Notes: generated by a model not told the origin, from the letters alone. 64,000 bases of DNA from Paenibacillus nanensis (GCF_003583765.1 NZ_QXQA01000004.1:186001-250000), one strand, 5' to 3'; counted from the stretch's first letter, positions 26,724-35,847 are shown. Program-made: numbers and translations.

Positions 26724-27374
26724 ATGTCAATTCGTGAATGGGTACCATACCGAAATATACTTGCTGGACTTGCGATTCTTCTTTTGCTTGCCGGTTGCGG
26801 CGGCAAGGAAGGCGCTGTGGCGGTGTCGGACAATGCGTCCGGCGCCCCCGGCAAAGTATTAAGCTGGGACAGGATGCCGGAAATGTCGATTGACCTGGAC
26901 AAGCATTATCTGGCGAGAGTCGAGACGAGCAAAGGCGAGTTCGTGATCGCTTTAGATGCGATGAAGAAGCCGGTTACCGTAAACAATTTCGTTTTTTTGG
27001 CGCGGGAAGGCTTTTATAACGGGCTCACCTTCCATTCCGTCATAGAGTCTTACATGATTCAGACGGGCGACCCGAAAGGAAACGGAACGGGCGGGGCCGG
27101 TTATCGCATTCCGGATGAGCTTGACGCGGATGCTTCGTACGATGTCGGCACGGTTGCCATGTTCAATACGGGTTCACCGAATACGGGGAGCAGTCAATTT
27201 TTTATTTGCACCGGGGATGAGGCGTCTAACCTAAACCGCCAGCCGAATTATGCGATATTCGGCAAAGTGACGGAAGGAATGGATGTCATACGAGCGATTG
27301 CGTCGACGCCTGTGAAGGACGGCGTGCCGCTGGAGCCAATCGTTATCGAATCGATAACGATTGAAGAAAGCTAG
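26724..27374 (+). CDS. Lipoprotein cyclophilin-type peptidyl-prolyl isomerase with altered active site
   Basis: 216 residues from the ATG at 26724 (TAGGTGG 6 nt upstream). It has a signal and lipobox LLLAGC (C25), then a cyclophilin domain from about 62: VETSKGEFVIAL, PVTVNNFVFLAREGFYNG, MIQTGDPKGNGTGG and NTGSSQFFICTGDE. It would catalyse proline isomerisation in secreted proteins at the outer face of the membrane. The catalytic Arg of the FHR motif is Ser here (F103-H-S105), while Q113 and the SQFFI residues are kept, so activity may be weak or lost. It is close behind the PBP gene and may assist envelope proteins. Confidence 0.9.
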   Translation: MSIREWVPYRNILAGLAILLLLAGCGGKEGAVAVSDNASGAPGKVLSWDRMPEMSIDLDKHYLARVETSKGEFVIALDAMKKPVTVNNFVFLAREGFYNGLTFHSVIESYMIQTGDPKGNGTGGAGYRIPDELDADASYDVGTVAMFNTGSPNTGSSQFFICTGDEASNLNRQPNYAIFGKVTEGMDVIRAIASTPVKDGVPLEPIVIESITIEES

Positions 27375-27387
27375 ACAAGATCTACTG

Positions 27388-27440
27388 AAAAAACGGTTGG
27401 ATTTGGTTTTTTATGAGCCGAATCCAACCGTTTTTTTTAT
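27388..27440 (+). terminator. Terminator after the cyclophilin gene
   Basis: A 16-bp stem (27388-27403 with 27421-27436) ends in eight T. Loop of 17 nt. Confidence 0.93.
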
Positions 27441-27528
27441 TTTGTGCATATTCGCTCGCCTCATTAATCAGAATAATCAACATCTTTGAAACTTGAAATG
27501 CAACAACGATGTGACGGAGGTATAGAAC

Positions 27529-28821
27529 ATGATGAAAAAATGGCTATCCATCTGCGCTTCAAGCATTTTGCTTGCGATGACTGTTTCGGGCTGCGCAGGC
27601 GGAGGAGGAACGAACACCAATAATAATGGTCAGAAGCAGGAAGAGACGGGGGGAGGGGGAGGCAAGCAGGTCACCCTTAAGCTGATGCAGTTCAAGGTGG
27701 AAATCACCGATCAGGTACAAGCCATGGTCAAGGATTACATGGCCGAGCATCCGAACGTCAAGATTGAAGCTCAGGTTACGACCGACTATGAAACGCTCCT
27801 TAAAACCCGGTTTGCGTCTGGCGACGAGCCCGATATTTTTGCCGCAAAAGCTTATACGGATATCGAGGACTGGTCCGACCGCCTTGCGGACTTATCGGGA
27901 GAGCCTTGGGTTGACAAATTGGCTCCGGCTGCTGTTCCGGGTATGACGATAAACAATCAGAAGCTGGGCTTTCCATTCGCGTTCGAGGGCTACGGCTTTA
28001 TCTACAACAAAGACCTGTTCGCCAAAGCGGGAATTACCGACGTTCCAAAGACGCTGTCCGAGCTGAAGGAAGTAAACGAGAAGCTAAAAGCGGCAGGCAT
28101 CTCTTCTTATTCGGAAGGGTATAAGGAATGGTGGATTCTCGGGCAGCACTTGTTTAACCTGCCGTTCGCTTATGAAGCAAAGCCAGAGGAAACGGTAGAG
28201 AAAATTAATAAAGGCGAGACGAAGGTCGCCGACTTGGCGCATATGAACGGATTCTTTGATGTGCTCGATATGACGATGCAGTACGGCAAAGGTCCTGAAT
28301 CCGTCGGTATCAGTTACGATCAGCAGGTATCGGATTTTGCGTCCGGCAAGACGGCCATGATGCAGCAAGGGGTATGGACGATCAATTCGATTCTGAAAAT
28401 CAACCCGGATATTAAGATGGGAATGTTCGCGATCCCGCTGTCGGATAATGCCGATGAAACCAAATTGCCTGTTGGCGTACCGGGTTATTACGTCGTCAAC
28501 AAAAATTCAAAGCATGTCGACGAAGCCAAAAAGTTTTTGGACTGGCTGCACACCAATGGACAAAAATATCTCGTCGAATCCTTTAAGCTCATCCCGGCCT
28601 TTACCGATCTTCAAACGACGGAAGAGCTGGGGCCGCTGGCTGCCGATCTGAGCGCCTATGTGGAGAAAAACCAGACGATTCCTTGGGCGCACACGTTATG
28701 GCCTGCCGGATCCAACCAGGAGTTTGCAAAGCCGCTGCAGGCTTATGTCGGCAATCAGATGAACCGCGAGCAAGCTTTAAAAGAGATTCAGGCGATTTGG
28801 GATGCCAGGAAGAAGCAATAA
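27529..28821 (+). CDS. Carbohydrate ABC importer substrate-binding lipoprotein
   Basis: A 430-residue family-1 extracellular solute-binding protein. It has a signal with lipobox VSGC (near residue 22), then a Gly/Asn-rich linker and the mature fold (LKLMQFKVEITDQVQAMVKD, NVKIEAQVTTDYETLL, AFEGYGFIYNKDLF, QQGVWTINSIL). Sugar or oligosaccharide ligand unknown. ATG after GGAGG at 8 nt. The two permease genes follow after a strong hairpin; no ATPase gene is present, so it probably uses a shared MsmX-type ATPase encoded elsewhere (inference from the family). Confidence 0.92.
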   Translation: MMKKWLSICASSILLAMTVSGCAGGGGTNTNNNGQKQEETGGGGGKQVTLKLMQFKVEITDQVQAMVKDYMAEHPNVKIEAQVTTDYETLLKTRFASGDEPDIFAAKAYTDIEDWSDRLADLSGEPWVDKLAPAAVPGMTINNQKLGFPFAFEGYGFIYNKDLFAKAGITDVPKTLSELKEVNEKLKAAGISSYSEGYKEWWILGQHLFNLPFAYEAKPEETVEKINKGETKVADLAHMNGFFDVLDMTMQYGKGPESVGISYDQQVSDFASGKTAMMQQGVWTINSILKINPDIKMGMFAIPLSDNADETKLPVGVPGYYVVNKNSKHVDEAKKFLDWLHTNGQKYLVESFKLIPAFTDLQTTEELGPLAADLSAYVEKNQTIPWAHTLWPAGSNQEFAKPLQAYVGNQMNREQALKEIQAIWDARKKQ

Positions 28822-28858
28822 GGCGGTATTTGATTAAAGGTAACCCTTATGGAGAAGA

Positions 28859-28882
28859 CGGCCGGCCCCGCGGGGCTGGCCG
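28859..28882 (+). other. GC-rich hairpin between binding-protein and permease genes
   Basis: An inverted repeat of about 10-11 bp per arm (28859-28869 with 28872-28882, one G/T mismatch) has no U-run. Such hairpins often protect the binding-protein mRNA so it is made in excess over the membrane subunits. Confidence 0.65.
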
Positions 28883-28926
28883 ACCTCTTCGAATTGTGTG
28901 TGAATAAAGAGCGGGAGGTGTAGTTC

Positions 28927-29805
28927 ATGCCAACGAGGAGACTTCAGCAAAATTTAATCTATATCCTGTTTGTTGCGCCTGCAGTTTTCGTCTTTGCCTT
29001 AATCGTTCTGCTGCCATTCTTGCGCGCGATTATTTTTTCCTTTCAGGATTGGAATGGCATAAGCACCGTCATCCGTTGGGTGGGGCTCGACAATTACCGG
29101 ATGATGTGGAAGGATGACGCCTTCTATCGGTCCTTCGCTTTCACGCTTAAATACGTTATCGTTACCACGATACTGGTAAACGTTGTCGGTCTGGCGCTTG
29201 CGCTCGCTTTAAATACGGCTTTGAAGACCAAAAATATTTTGCGAACCGCCTTTTTCCTTCCCTACGTCATCGGTTCGATTATTATCGGTTTTATTTGGCA
29301 GTTTATCATTACGCAGCTGTTCGCCGATATCGGCAGAGCGACCCAGTGGACATTGTTTATGAAAAACTGGCTGAGCTTGCCCGATTATGCTTTTTGGTCG
29401 CTCGTTCTCGTAACGATTTGGCACTCCTCCGGTTATTATATGGTCATTTATTTGGCCGCGCTGCAGGGGGTTCCCAAAGATTTGCTCGAAGCGGCCAGCA
29501 TCGACGGTGCCGGGGTCATGCAGCAATTCCGTAGTGTGGTGCTGCCGCTCATCAGACCAGCCATGACCATTAATTTGTTCCTTGCGCTTTCCAATGGATT
29601 CAAGTCCTTTGACTTAAACTTTGCGCTCACCAAAGGCGGGCCTTTCGGCACGACCGAATCGCTTGCCTTGCACATATATTTAGACGCGTTCACGAAAAAT
29701 CTGTTTACGTACGCTTCAGCGAAAGCCGTCGTCTTTTTTGTGGTGCTCGCGACAATCACGTTGGTGCAAGTCAGCGTCATGAAACGCAGTGAGGTGGAGT
29801 CATGA
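28927..29805 (+). CDS. Carbohydrate ABC importer permease (MalF/UgpA type)
   Basis: A 292-residue membrane protein with six hydrophobic segments; the first is IYILFVAPAVFVFALIVLLPF. The EAA loop near DLLEAASIDGAGVMQQFRSVVLPLI binds the ATPase. It begins behind GGGAGG (8-nt spacing) and overlaps the second permease gene by 4 nt. The two permeases form the heterodimeric channel for the ligand brought by the lipoprotein encoded upstream. Confidence 0.95.
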   Translation: MPTRRLQQNLIYILFVAPAVFVFALIVLLPFLRAIIFSFQDWNGISTVIRWVGLDNYRMMWKDDAFYRSFAFTLKYVIVTTILVNVVGLALALALNTALKTKNILRTAFFLPYVIGSIIIGFIWQFIITQLFADIGRATQWTLFMKNWLSLPDYAFWSLVLVTIWHSSGYYMVIYLAALQGVPKDLLEAASIDGAGVMQQFRSVVLPLIRPAMTINLFLALSNGFKSFDLNFALTKGGPFGTTESLALHIYLDAFTKNLFTYASAKAVVFFVVLATITLVQVSVMKRSEVES

Positions 29806-30629
29806 AAGAGAACCGCGCGGGTAAAGTGTTGCTTGAGCTCATTATGATCGTGCTTGCGCTGCTTTTTTTGTTCCCGCTTTATATCACATTTGTGAACGGC
29901 TTCAAAACCTATAATGAAGTGTTGACGTCTACAATCGGATTGCCGAAGGTCGTTCAGTTCCAGAACTTTTCGGTCGTCTGGAAGCAGATTAACTTCCCCG
30001 GCGTGCTGATGAATTCACTCATTATCACGGTGCTGTCCGTTGCCGGCATTCTGCTCATCAGCTCGGCAGCGGCTTACCAGCTCGTCAGAAGACCCGGAGC
30101 GATCAGCAACGCGATTTTCCTGTTGATCCTCTCCGCGCTTGTCATTCCGTTTCAGACTCTAATGGTCCCGCTTGTCAAAGTAGCGAGGGATTTCGGCTTG
30201 ATCGACTCGATCTTCGGAATCATCGTGATGTACTGGGGATTCGGCCTGCCGATGGCGGTGTTTCTTTATCACGGGTTTATTAAGACGGTGCCGCGCGAGC
30301 TGGAGGAGGCGGCCCAAATCGACGGAAGCGGGGTTATCGGCGTATATATTCGGATTTTGCTGCCGCTTCTCAAGCCGATCACATCCACGATCGCGATTTT
30401 GCATTCGCTTTGGATCTGGAACGACTTTTTGCTGCCGCGAATCGTGTTAAGCTCCAGTCAGAACCAGACCATACCGCTCGCGTCAGCCGTTTATTTCGGC
30501 CAATATACGAATGAATGGCACTTAGGAATGGCCGCGCTCACGATGGCGATTCTGCCGATAATCGCCTTCTTCCTGTTTATGCAGCGGTACATTATTGCGG
30601 GGATTACTTCCGGCGCGGTCAAAGGATAG
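29802..30629 (+). CDS. Carbohydrate ABC importer permease (MalG/UgpE type)
   Basis: A 275-residue membrane protein, second half of the sugar channel. Its EAA loop is ELEEAAQIDGSGVIGVYIRI, with PLLKP after it. Its start overlaps the stop of the first permease gene (ATGA), giving coupled translation. It ends in YIIAGITSGAVKG, the usual family tail. A terminator follows, closing the operon with no ATPase, regulator or catabolic enzyme gene. Confidence 0.95.
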   Translation: MKENRAGKVLLELIMIVLALLFLFPLYITFVNGFKTYNEVLTSTIGLPKVVQFQNFSVVWKQINFPGVLMNSLIITVLSVAGILLISSAAAYQLVRRPGAISNAIFLLILSALVIPFQTLMVPLVKVARDFGLIDSIFGIIVMYWGFGLPMAVFLYHGFIKTVPRELEEAAQIDGSGVIGVYIRILLPLLKPITSTIAILHSLWIWNDFLLPRIVLSSSQNQTIPLASAVYFGQYTNEWHLGMAALTMAILPIIAFFLFMQRYIIAGITSGAVKG

Positions 30630-30671
30630 CGATTTGAAGGACATCCGTTTATTTAGCCGTTTTCAGCTAGC

Positions 30672-30716
30672 GAGCCCTTGACTTTCTTCCCGGAATAGAC
30701 AAGGGTTCTTTGTTTT
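30672..30716 (+). terminator. Terminator of the sugar importer operon
   Basis: A 9-bp stem GAGCCCTTG with CAAGGGTTC (30672-30680, 30700-30708, one G-U) is followed by TTTGTTTTT. Confidence 0.8.
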
Positions 30717-30790
30717 TCCAGTTTTATTTTTGCAGCCGGGTGGAGATGGACGTTAAGATATGGTAATCTTTTTTTATAGGGGTACCCTAA

Positions 30791-31372
30791 ATGAACGGAA
30801 AGGTACGTACCGAGATGAAGAGAAAATTTTCTGACCGCGCGAATTGGCGCCGGATACTGCGGAGAAGCTACTCTTGCCTGGCCCTTGACGGTGACGAGTT
30901 CCGAGGTCTGGTTACCTTCTATCGGATTCATGAGTTACGGGAGCCGTTATGGAAGGAATATGACGGTCGAAGGCTCTGCTTGGCTGATCGGGGTTACTTA
31001 TGGATGCAGCATTTTCCGAAGGGTGAGCATTTTGTCGTTACGACGATGTTCGATGACAAAGGACGCGTTGTGCAATGGTATATCGATGTATGCAAAACGC
31101 AAGGATTGACTGATCAACAAGTGCCGTGGTTTGACGATTTGTATTTGGATGTGGTTGTGCTGCCAAGCGGCGAGGTATACCTCATGGACGAGGATGAGCT
31201 GGAGGACGCGCTGCGGCAAGGGGATGTTACAGGCAAAGATGCCGCGTTAGCGCGGAAGACGGCCGGCAGGCTTTTATCCAGCATACGTAACGGCAGATTC
31301 CGCTATTTCACGCTGAGCTTGAAGCATCGGAAAAGCTTGGCTGAGCGTACCGGGGAGCTAAGCGAATCATGA
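30791..31372 (+). CDS. DUF402 protein (nucleotide phosphatase-like fold)
   Basis: 193 residues; ATG 30791 has AGGGG 8 nt upstream. The DUF402 core is seen in the second half: FPKGEHFVVTTMFDD, VVQWYIDVCK, PWFDDLYLDVVVLPSGEVY and LMDEDELEDAL, the Asp/Glu residues that bind metal in the nucleoside tri/diphosphatase (Ntdp/YgaC) members. It is longer than Ntdp (176 aa) with a basic N-terminus, so it is likely a paralogue whose substrate is unknown. It overlaps the next gene (ATGA), so both are co-translated. Confidence 0.8.
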   Translation: MNGKVRTEMKRKFSDRANWRRILRRSYSCLALDGDEFRGLVTFYRIHELREPLWKEYDGRRLCLADRGYLWMQHFPKGEHFVVTTMFDDKGRVVQWYIDVCKTQGLTDQQVPWFDDLYLDVVVLPSGEVYLMDEDELEDALRQGDVTGKDAALARKTAGRLLSSIRNGRFRYFTLSLKHRKSLAERTGELSES

Positions 31373-32052
31373 AGGCACAGGTTCAGAAGCAGAAGAGGAG
31401 CAGACCGCGGAAGCGAAAGTCCGTCATTCGTCCGTGGCTGCTCCTATTTCGTTTGATGATGCTGGGGATTGCGGCCGGCGTATTATGGGTCGGTTACATG
31501 CTGTGGCTGATCAATGGGTACAGCGCAAAGGAATCATACCCTCCGGCTGACGCGGGCATCGTGCTCGGAGCCGCGCTATGGAATGACCGACCCAGCCCCG
31601 CGCTGAAGGAGCGGCTTGATGCCGCGCTTGCGCTGCTGGAGGATGGGACGGTCAAGACGCTTGTCCTGTCCGGGGGTCATGGGGGAAGATCGTCGACGCT
31701 TTCCGAAGCGGAAGGGATGCGAAACTATTTGCTCGAGAAGGGCGCTCCCGAGGACAAGCTGTTGCTAGAGACGAAGGCGACAAGCACGTTCCAAAATCTC
31801 GTATACAGCCGCGATCTGGCCGAGGAGCAAGGCTTGCGCACCTTCCTTGTGATTACCCATGATTACCATGCTTCGCGGGCCGGCGAAATCGCAAACTATG
31901 CCAAGATTGAGACAGTAGGCGTTGCCGGCGTGAAATCGCGCGTTTTAAATGAGTTCTACAATGATTCGCGAGAAGTGCTCGCCTATACCAAATGGAAGCT
32001 GGACTGGCTCACGATGACGCTCGGCCTGCGCTCTCCTGATTCGATGCTGTGA
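31369..32052 (+). CDS. YdcF/SanA family membrane protein (DUF218)
   Basis: A 227-residue protein with a basic cytoplasmic start, one membrane helix (~22-45), then a DUF218 domain facing outward: ADAGIVLGAALWNDRPSP, LVLSGGHGG, EAEGMRNYLLEKGAP, LETKATSTFQN and VITHDYHASRA. The family includes SanA/ElyC, connected to envelope integrity, but the biochemical role is not established. Start overlaps the DUF402 gene by 4 nt. Confidence 0.87.
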   Translation: MKAQVQKQKRSRPRKRKSVIRPWLLLFRLMMLGIAAGVLWVGYMLWLINGYSAKESYPPADAGIVLGAALWNDRPSPALKERLDAALALLEDGTVKTLVLSGGHGGRSSTLSEAEGMRNYLLEKGAPEDKLLLETKATSTFQNLVYSRDLAEEQGLRTFLVITHDYHASRAGEIANYAKIETVGVAGVKSRVLNEFYNDSREVLAYTKWKLDWLTMTLGLRSPDSML

Positions 32053-32130
32053 ATCTGCTAATATGCCGCTGCAAGATAGAATAAACTTTGTAAAAGCGTG
32101 CAGCTAGCAGCTTCTGAAAAAGGACAGGTG

Positions 32131-33114
32131 ATGCGCCAGATGAACGGCCATGTCATTTCGGGATCAGGCAACGGGACAACGAGACCTTCCCGGCAAATTA
32201 ATGTGGTGCTCAGAAGCCACGAAACATTCGGGAGCAGCGCTTCCGCGCATGCGCTGGAGGCGGAGCCGCTTCCTGCCGTCAAGCCGCTTCCCGCGGGAGA
32301 CCACTATGCCGACATTCAGAAGGAACTGGACCCGATGATCGGCATGGAGAACGTAAAGTCGCTGGTATACGAAATTTACGCTTTGCTGTACATTAGCCGG
32401 ATGAGGACGGAAGCCGGTTTATTCGGCGGCTCTCAAGTGTATCATATGATATTTAAAGGCAATCCCGGCACAGGGAAAACGACAATCGCGAGAATTATTG
32501 CCAAGCTGTTCCAGAAGATGGGCGTTCTGACGAAGGGGCATCTCATCGAGGTGGAGCGCGCGGATCTCGTTGGCGAATATATCGGCCATACAGCGCAAAA
32601 AACAAGGGATCTTGTCCGCAAAGCGCTTGGCGGCGTCTTGTTTGTGGATGAGGCCTACAGCCTTGCGCGCGGCGGAGAGAAGGACTTCGGCAAGGAAGCG
32701 ATCGACACGTTAGTGAAGGCGATGGAGGATCACCGCAATCAGTTCGTGCTGATTCTAGCCGGATACCCCCTTGAAATCGAGCAGTTTCTAATGACGAATC
32801 CAGGTTTGCCTTCCCGATTCCCCATCCAAATCGAATTTCCCGATTATACGGTTGACCAGCTGCTCCAGATCGGCGAAATGATGGTGAAGGAGCGGGATTA
32901 TGTGATGATGCCCCAGACGGTGTTCAAATTAAGGCAGCTGCTTATGCAGGAAAAACAAAATGACGAGTTTTCCTTCAGTAACGCCCGATTTGTGCGCAAT
33001 ATAATAGAGAAGGCGATCCGCCATCAAGCGGTTCGGCTAATCGGCCAATATTCGAACTCCGTTCCAGGCAGAGTCGAATTGATGTCGATTCGGCCGGAGG
33101 ATTTGAAGCTATAA
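32131..33114 (+). CDS. spoVK: Stage V sporulation protein K, AAA ATPase
   Basis: 327 residues from ATG 32131 (AAAGGA site 6 nt upstream; a GTG 33 nt earlier has none). CbxX/CfxQ-type AAA ATPase: IGMENVKSLVYEIYALL, Walker A GNPGTGKTTIARI, pore-type region EYIGHTAQKTRDLV, Walker B VLFVDEAYSLARG and sensor/Arg finger PSRFPIQIEFPDY. It acts in the mother cell during late spore maturation. The neighbourhood spoVK-hflX-ynbB-glnR-glnA is the same as in B. subtilis. The first ~60 residues are low complexity. Confidence 0.93.
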   Translation: MRQMNGHVISGSGNGTTRPSRQINVVLRSHETFGSSASAHALEAEPLPAVKPLPAGDHYADIQKELDPMIGMENVKSLVYEIYALLYISRMRTEAGLFGGSQVYHMIFKGNPGTGKTTIARIIAKLFQKMGVLTKGHLIEVERADLVGEYIGHTAQKTRDLVRKALGGVLFVDEAYSLARGGEKDFGKEAIDTLVKAMEDHRNQFVLILAGYPLEIEQFLMTNPGLPSRFPIQIEFPDYTVDQLLQIGEMMVKERDYVMMPQTVFKLRQLLMQEKQNDEFSFSNARFVRNIIEKAIRHQAVRLIGQYSNSVPGRVELMSIRPEDLKL

Positions 33115-33171
33115 ACGGATGCTTACTAACGAAGCGCGTTTTGTTTACGCAAAGCATTGGAGGAAGCGCAG

Positions 33172-34464
33172 ATGAGCGAAAAAACGTACACTGTTGACGG
33201 CAATGGCATCGAAAAAGCAATATTGATCAGTTTGGTGACGGCGGAAGATAAGCGAATGGGCGGAGACTCCGGCTATTCGCTTATCGAGCTTGAGCAGCTG
33301 GCGGAGACGGCCGGCGTAGAAGTGCTGACGACCATCACGCAAAATAAGGAGACGGCCGACTCCAAATGGTTTATCGGCAAAGGCAAGGTGCAGGAAGTCA
33401 AGGCCCTTGCGGACGAGCTCGGCGCGACGACCGCGATATTCGATCAGGAGCTCTCCGGGGCGCAGGTGCGCAATCTCGAAGAGGAGCTCGACCTCAAAAT
33501 CGTCGATCGCACTCAGCTTATATTGGATATTTTCGCGCAAAGGGCAAAGACCAAGGAAGGGATCATCCAGGTCGAACTTGCCCAGCTCAGCTACTTGCTT
33601 CCCCGATTGTCCGGGCACGGGAAAAACCTGTCCCGGCTCGGCGGCGGCATCGGCACGCGAGGCCCCGGCGAATCGAAGCTGGAGACGGACCGGCGGCATA
33701 TTCGGGGCCGCATATCCGACCTAAAGGCTCAGCTTCGGGAGGTTGTCCGGCATCGCAAGCTTTACCGCGCGAGACGGAAAAAAGCCGGCGCCATCCAAGT
33801 TGCGTTAGTCGGGTATACGAATGCCGGCAAGTCGACGCTGCTTCGGGAATTGACAAATGCGGATGTTTTCGTAGAAAATCAATTGTTCGCCACGCTTGAC
33901 CCGACATCGCGGGTGCTGGAGCTGCCGAACGGCCGCGAGGTCATTTTGACGGATACGGTAGGCTTTATTCAAAATCTGCCGCATGATTTGGTAGCGGCTT
34001 TCCGGGCAACGCTTGAAGAGGTGAATGAAGCCGACCTTGTCCTTCATGTCATTGACAGCAGCTCTCCGATGAGGGAGGAGCAGATCGCTGTTGTCGAGGA
34101 TATTTTGGGCGAACTGGGAGCTTCGGACAAGCCGGTAATTAAGGTGTATAACAAAAAGGATCTATATACTGAAGGCGGGTCGCTAGTGGATCTCCCGCAT
34201 CGGAGCGTCAAAACGCTGGTCATCAGCGCGTTCGATAAAGAGGATTTGACGCTTCTTAGGGAAACGATCCAGGAGATGCTGACGGGCGGCCGCCTTGATC
34301 TGAGGCTGCCGGCTGACCGGGGCGATTTGATCGCTCTTGCTTACCGGTGCGGAGAAGTGAAAGGGCAATCGGTAGAGGAAGACGAAGTCGTCATGGAGCT
34401 TGAAATCAGCAAAAGCGCTTATGAGCTGTACGGACAGCCGCTGAAGCCATATGCGAGAACGTAA
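33172..34464 (+). CDS. hflX: Ribosome-associated GTPase HflX
   Basis: 430 residues from ATG 33172, behind GGAGG at 8 nt. The N-terminal HflX domain (ADELGATTAIFDQELSGAQ, LDLKIVDRTQLILDIFAQRA) and glycine-rich link (GGGIGTRGPGESKLE) come first, then a Ras-like GTPase: G1 GYTNAGKST, G2 TLDPTSR, G3 DTVGF, G4 NKKD. HflX binds the 50S subunit and splits stalled ribosomes under stress. Interesting in a window that also carries a MutS2-like gene with an attenuator-type leader. Confidence 0.97.
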   Translation: MSEKTYTVDGNGIEKAILISLVTAEDKRMGGDSGYSLIELEQLAETAGVEVLTTITQNKETADSKWFIGKGKVQEVKALADELGATTAIFDQELSGAQVRNLEEELDLKIVDRTQLILDIFAQRAKTKEGIIQVELAQLSYLLPRLSGHGKNLSRLGGGIGTRGPGESKLETDRRHIRGRISDLKAQLREVVRHRKLYRARRKKAGAIQVALVGYTNAGKSTLLRELTNADVFVENQLFATLDPTSRVLELPNGREVILTDTVGFIQNLPHDLVAAFRATLEEVNEADLVLHVIDSSSPMREEQIAVVEDILGELGASDKPVIKVYNKKDLYTEGGSLVDLPHRSVKTLVISAFDKEDLTLLRETIQEMLTGGRLDLRLPADRGDLIALAYRCGEVKGQSVEEDEVVMELEISKSAYELYGQPLKPYART

Positions 34465-34491
34465 CACGAGCAAAGGGAGAAACAGGAAATT

Positions 34492-35787
34492 ATGAGACAA
34501 GAGCAGCATGGGAACGGAGAGCTGTGGGAAAGCTTGCTCCGGTTGTCAGACGAATCGGAAGAACTGGTGAAGAACTCCTTTCGAGCAATTGATCGCATTG
34601 CCGAACGTAACCAATGGAAAGTGATCGAAGCGTTCAAGCGTCATCAGGTGAGCGATTTTCATTTTGCTGGATCGACAGGTTATGGCTATAACGACCGCGG
34701 ACGTGAAGTGCTGGACCTCGTATACGCGGATGTGTTCGGTGCGGAGGCGGCACTGGTCAGGCCGCACTTCGCGTCCGGAACGCATACGATCAGCTGCGCG
34801 TTGTTCGGGGTGCTAAGGCCGGGCGACGAGCTGCTGTATGTAACGGGCCGACCTTACGATACGCTGCATAAAGTGATCGGGAAACCGGGAGACGGCAAGG
34901 GCTCCCTGCAGGATTGGGGGGTAACCTATAACGAGGTTCCGCTCCTTGAGGAGGGGGGACTCGATTGGGCAGGCATCGAGGCCGCGATTACGGATCGCAC
35001 CAAGGTCATCGGCGTGCAGCGCTCCAGAGGATATGATTGGCGCGCGTCGTTCACCGTTGCGGAAATCGGCGAAATCGTAAAGCGTGTGAAAGCGGTCAAA
35101 AGCGATGTTATCATATTTGTAGACAATTGCTACGGGGAATTTACAGAGCTGCTGGAGCCGACGGAGGTTGGCGTTGATCTGATGGCAGGTTCTTTAATCA
35201 AAAACCCCGGAGGCGGTCTTGCGGAGACCGGCGGCTACATAGCGGGGACGCGGGAATCGGTGGAAGCGGCTTCGTATCGTCTCACTGCTCCCGGCATCGG
35301 AGGCGAAGTCGGCGCCATGTTAGGAACGCTGCGTTCGATGTATCAAGGGCTGTTCCTTGCGCCCCATCTGGTTGGACAAGCTGTCAAAGGCAGCGTGTTC
35401 GCGGCCGCGTTATTCGAACGGCTTGGCTTCGAGAGCAAGCCGAAATGGCACGAACCGCGGACGGATCTCATACAAGCCGTCCGTTTCGGTAAAGCGGAGC
35501 ATCTTATCGCATTCGTTCAGGGCATTCAGCAGGCGGCGGCCGTAGACGCGCATGTCGTTCCGGAGCCGTGGGACATGCCTGGCTATGAAAATCCGGTCAT
35601 TATGGCGGCGGGCACATTTATTCAAGGCGGCAGTCTGGAGTTATCGGCAGACGCGCCGATCCGCGAGCCTTATATCGCTTATATGCAAGGCGGACTTACG
35701 TATGCTCATGCCAAGTATGGCGTGTTAATCGCTTTAAAAAAGCTGGTTGAAAGCGGATTGATTGTAATCAAACCTTACATACCTTGA
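34492..35787 (+). CDS. ynbB: PLP-dependent lyase-like protein YnbB (methionine gamma-lyase/aluminium-resistance family)
   Basis: A 431-residue fold-type I PLP enzyme. The lysine that binds PLP is in GSLIKNPGGGLAETGGYIAG; the substrate region includes FVDNCYGEFTE and ATDRTK-like VIGVQRSRGYDWR. The family is annotated as cystathionine beta/gamma-lyase-like or aluminium resistance protein, and the true reaction is unsettled. Its conserved place before glnR is shared with B. subtilis. Its last codons contain the GlnR/TnrA-type site of the glnRA promoter. Confidence 0.9.
   Translation: MRQEQHGNGELWESLLRLSDESEELVKNSFRAIDRIAERNQWKVIEAFKRHQVSDFHFAGSTGYGYNDRGREVLDLVYADVFGAEAALVRPHFASGTHTISCALFGVLRPGDELLYVTGRPYDTLHKVIGKPGDGKGSLQDWGVTYNEVPLLEEGGLDWAGIEAAITDRTKVIGVQRSRGYDWRASFTVAEIGEIVKRVKAVKSDVIIFVDNCYGEFTELLEPTEVGVDLMAGSLIKNPGGGLAETGGYIAGTRESVEAASYRLTAPGIGGEVGAMLGTLRSMYQGLFLAPHLVGQAVKGSVFAAALFERLGFESKPKWHEPRTDLIQAVRFGKAEHLIAFVQGIQQAAAVDAHVVPEPWDMPGYENPVIMAAGTFIQGGSLELSADAPIREPYIAYMQGGLTYAHAKYGVLIALKKLVESGLIVIKPYIP
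35763..35779 (+). promoter_or_regulatory. GlnR/TnrA-type binding site
   Basis: TGTAA-N7-TTACA at 35763-35779 fits the TGTNAN7TNACA consensus perfectly. It lies inside the 3' end of ynbB, 5 nt before the -35 of glnR. It should mediate nitrogen-responsive repression of glnRA. Confidence 0.85.
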
Positions 35788-35827
35788 CACATTTATGGCC
35801 TGACGATACAATGAAAACATAAATGTG
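35784..35827 (+). promoter_or_regulatory. glnRA promoter with overlapping inverted repeat
   Basis: TTGACA (35784-35789), 17-nt spacer, TACAAT (35807-35812). A perfect 10-bp inverted repeat CACATTTATG (35788-35797) / CATAAATGTG (35818-35827) brackets the -10; its role as a second operator is a guess. Confidence 0.85.
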
Positions 35828-35847
35828 AGAGTGGAAGGTTGTGCGAC

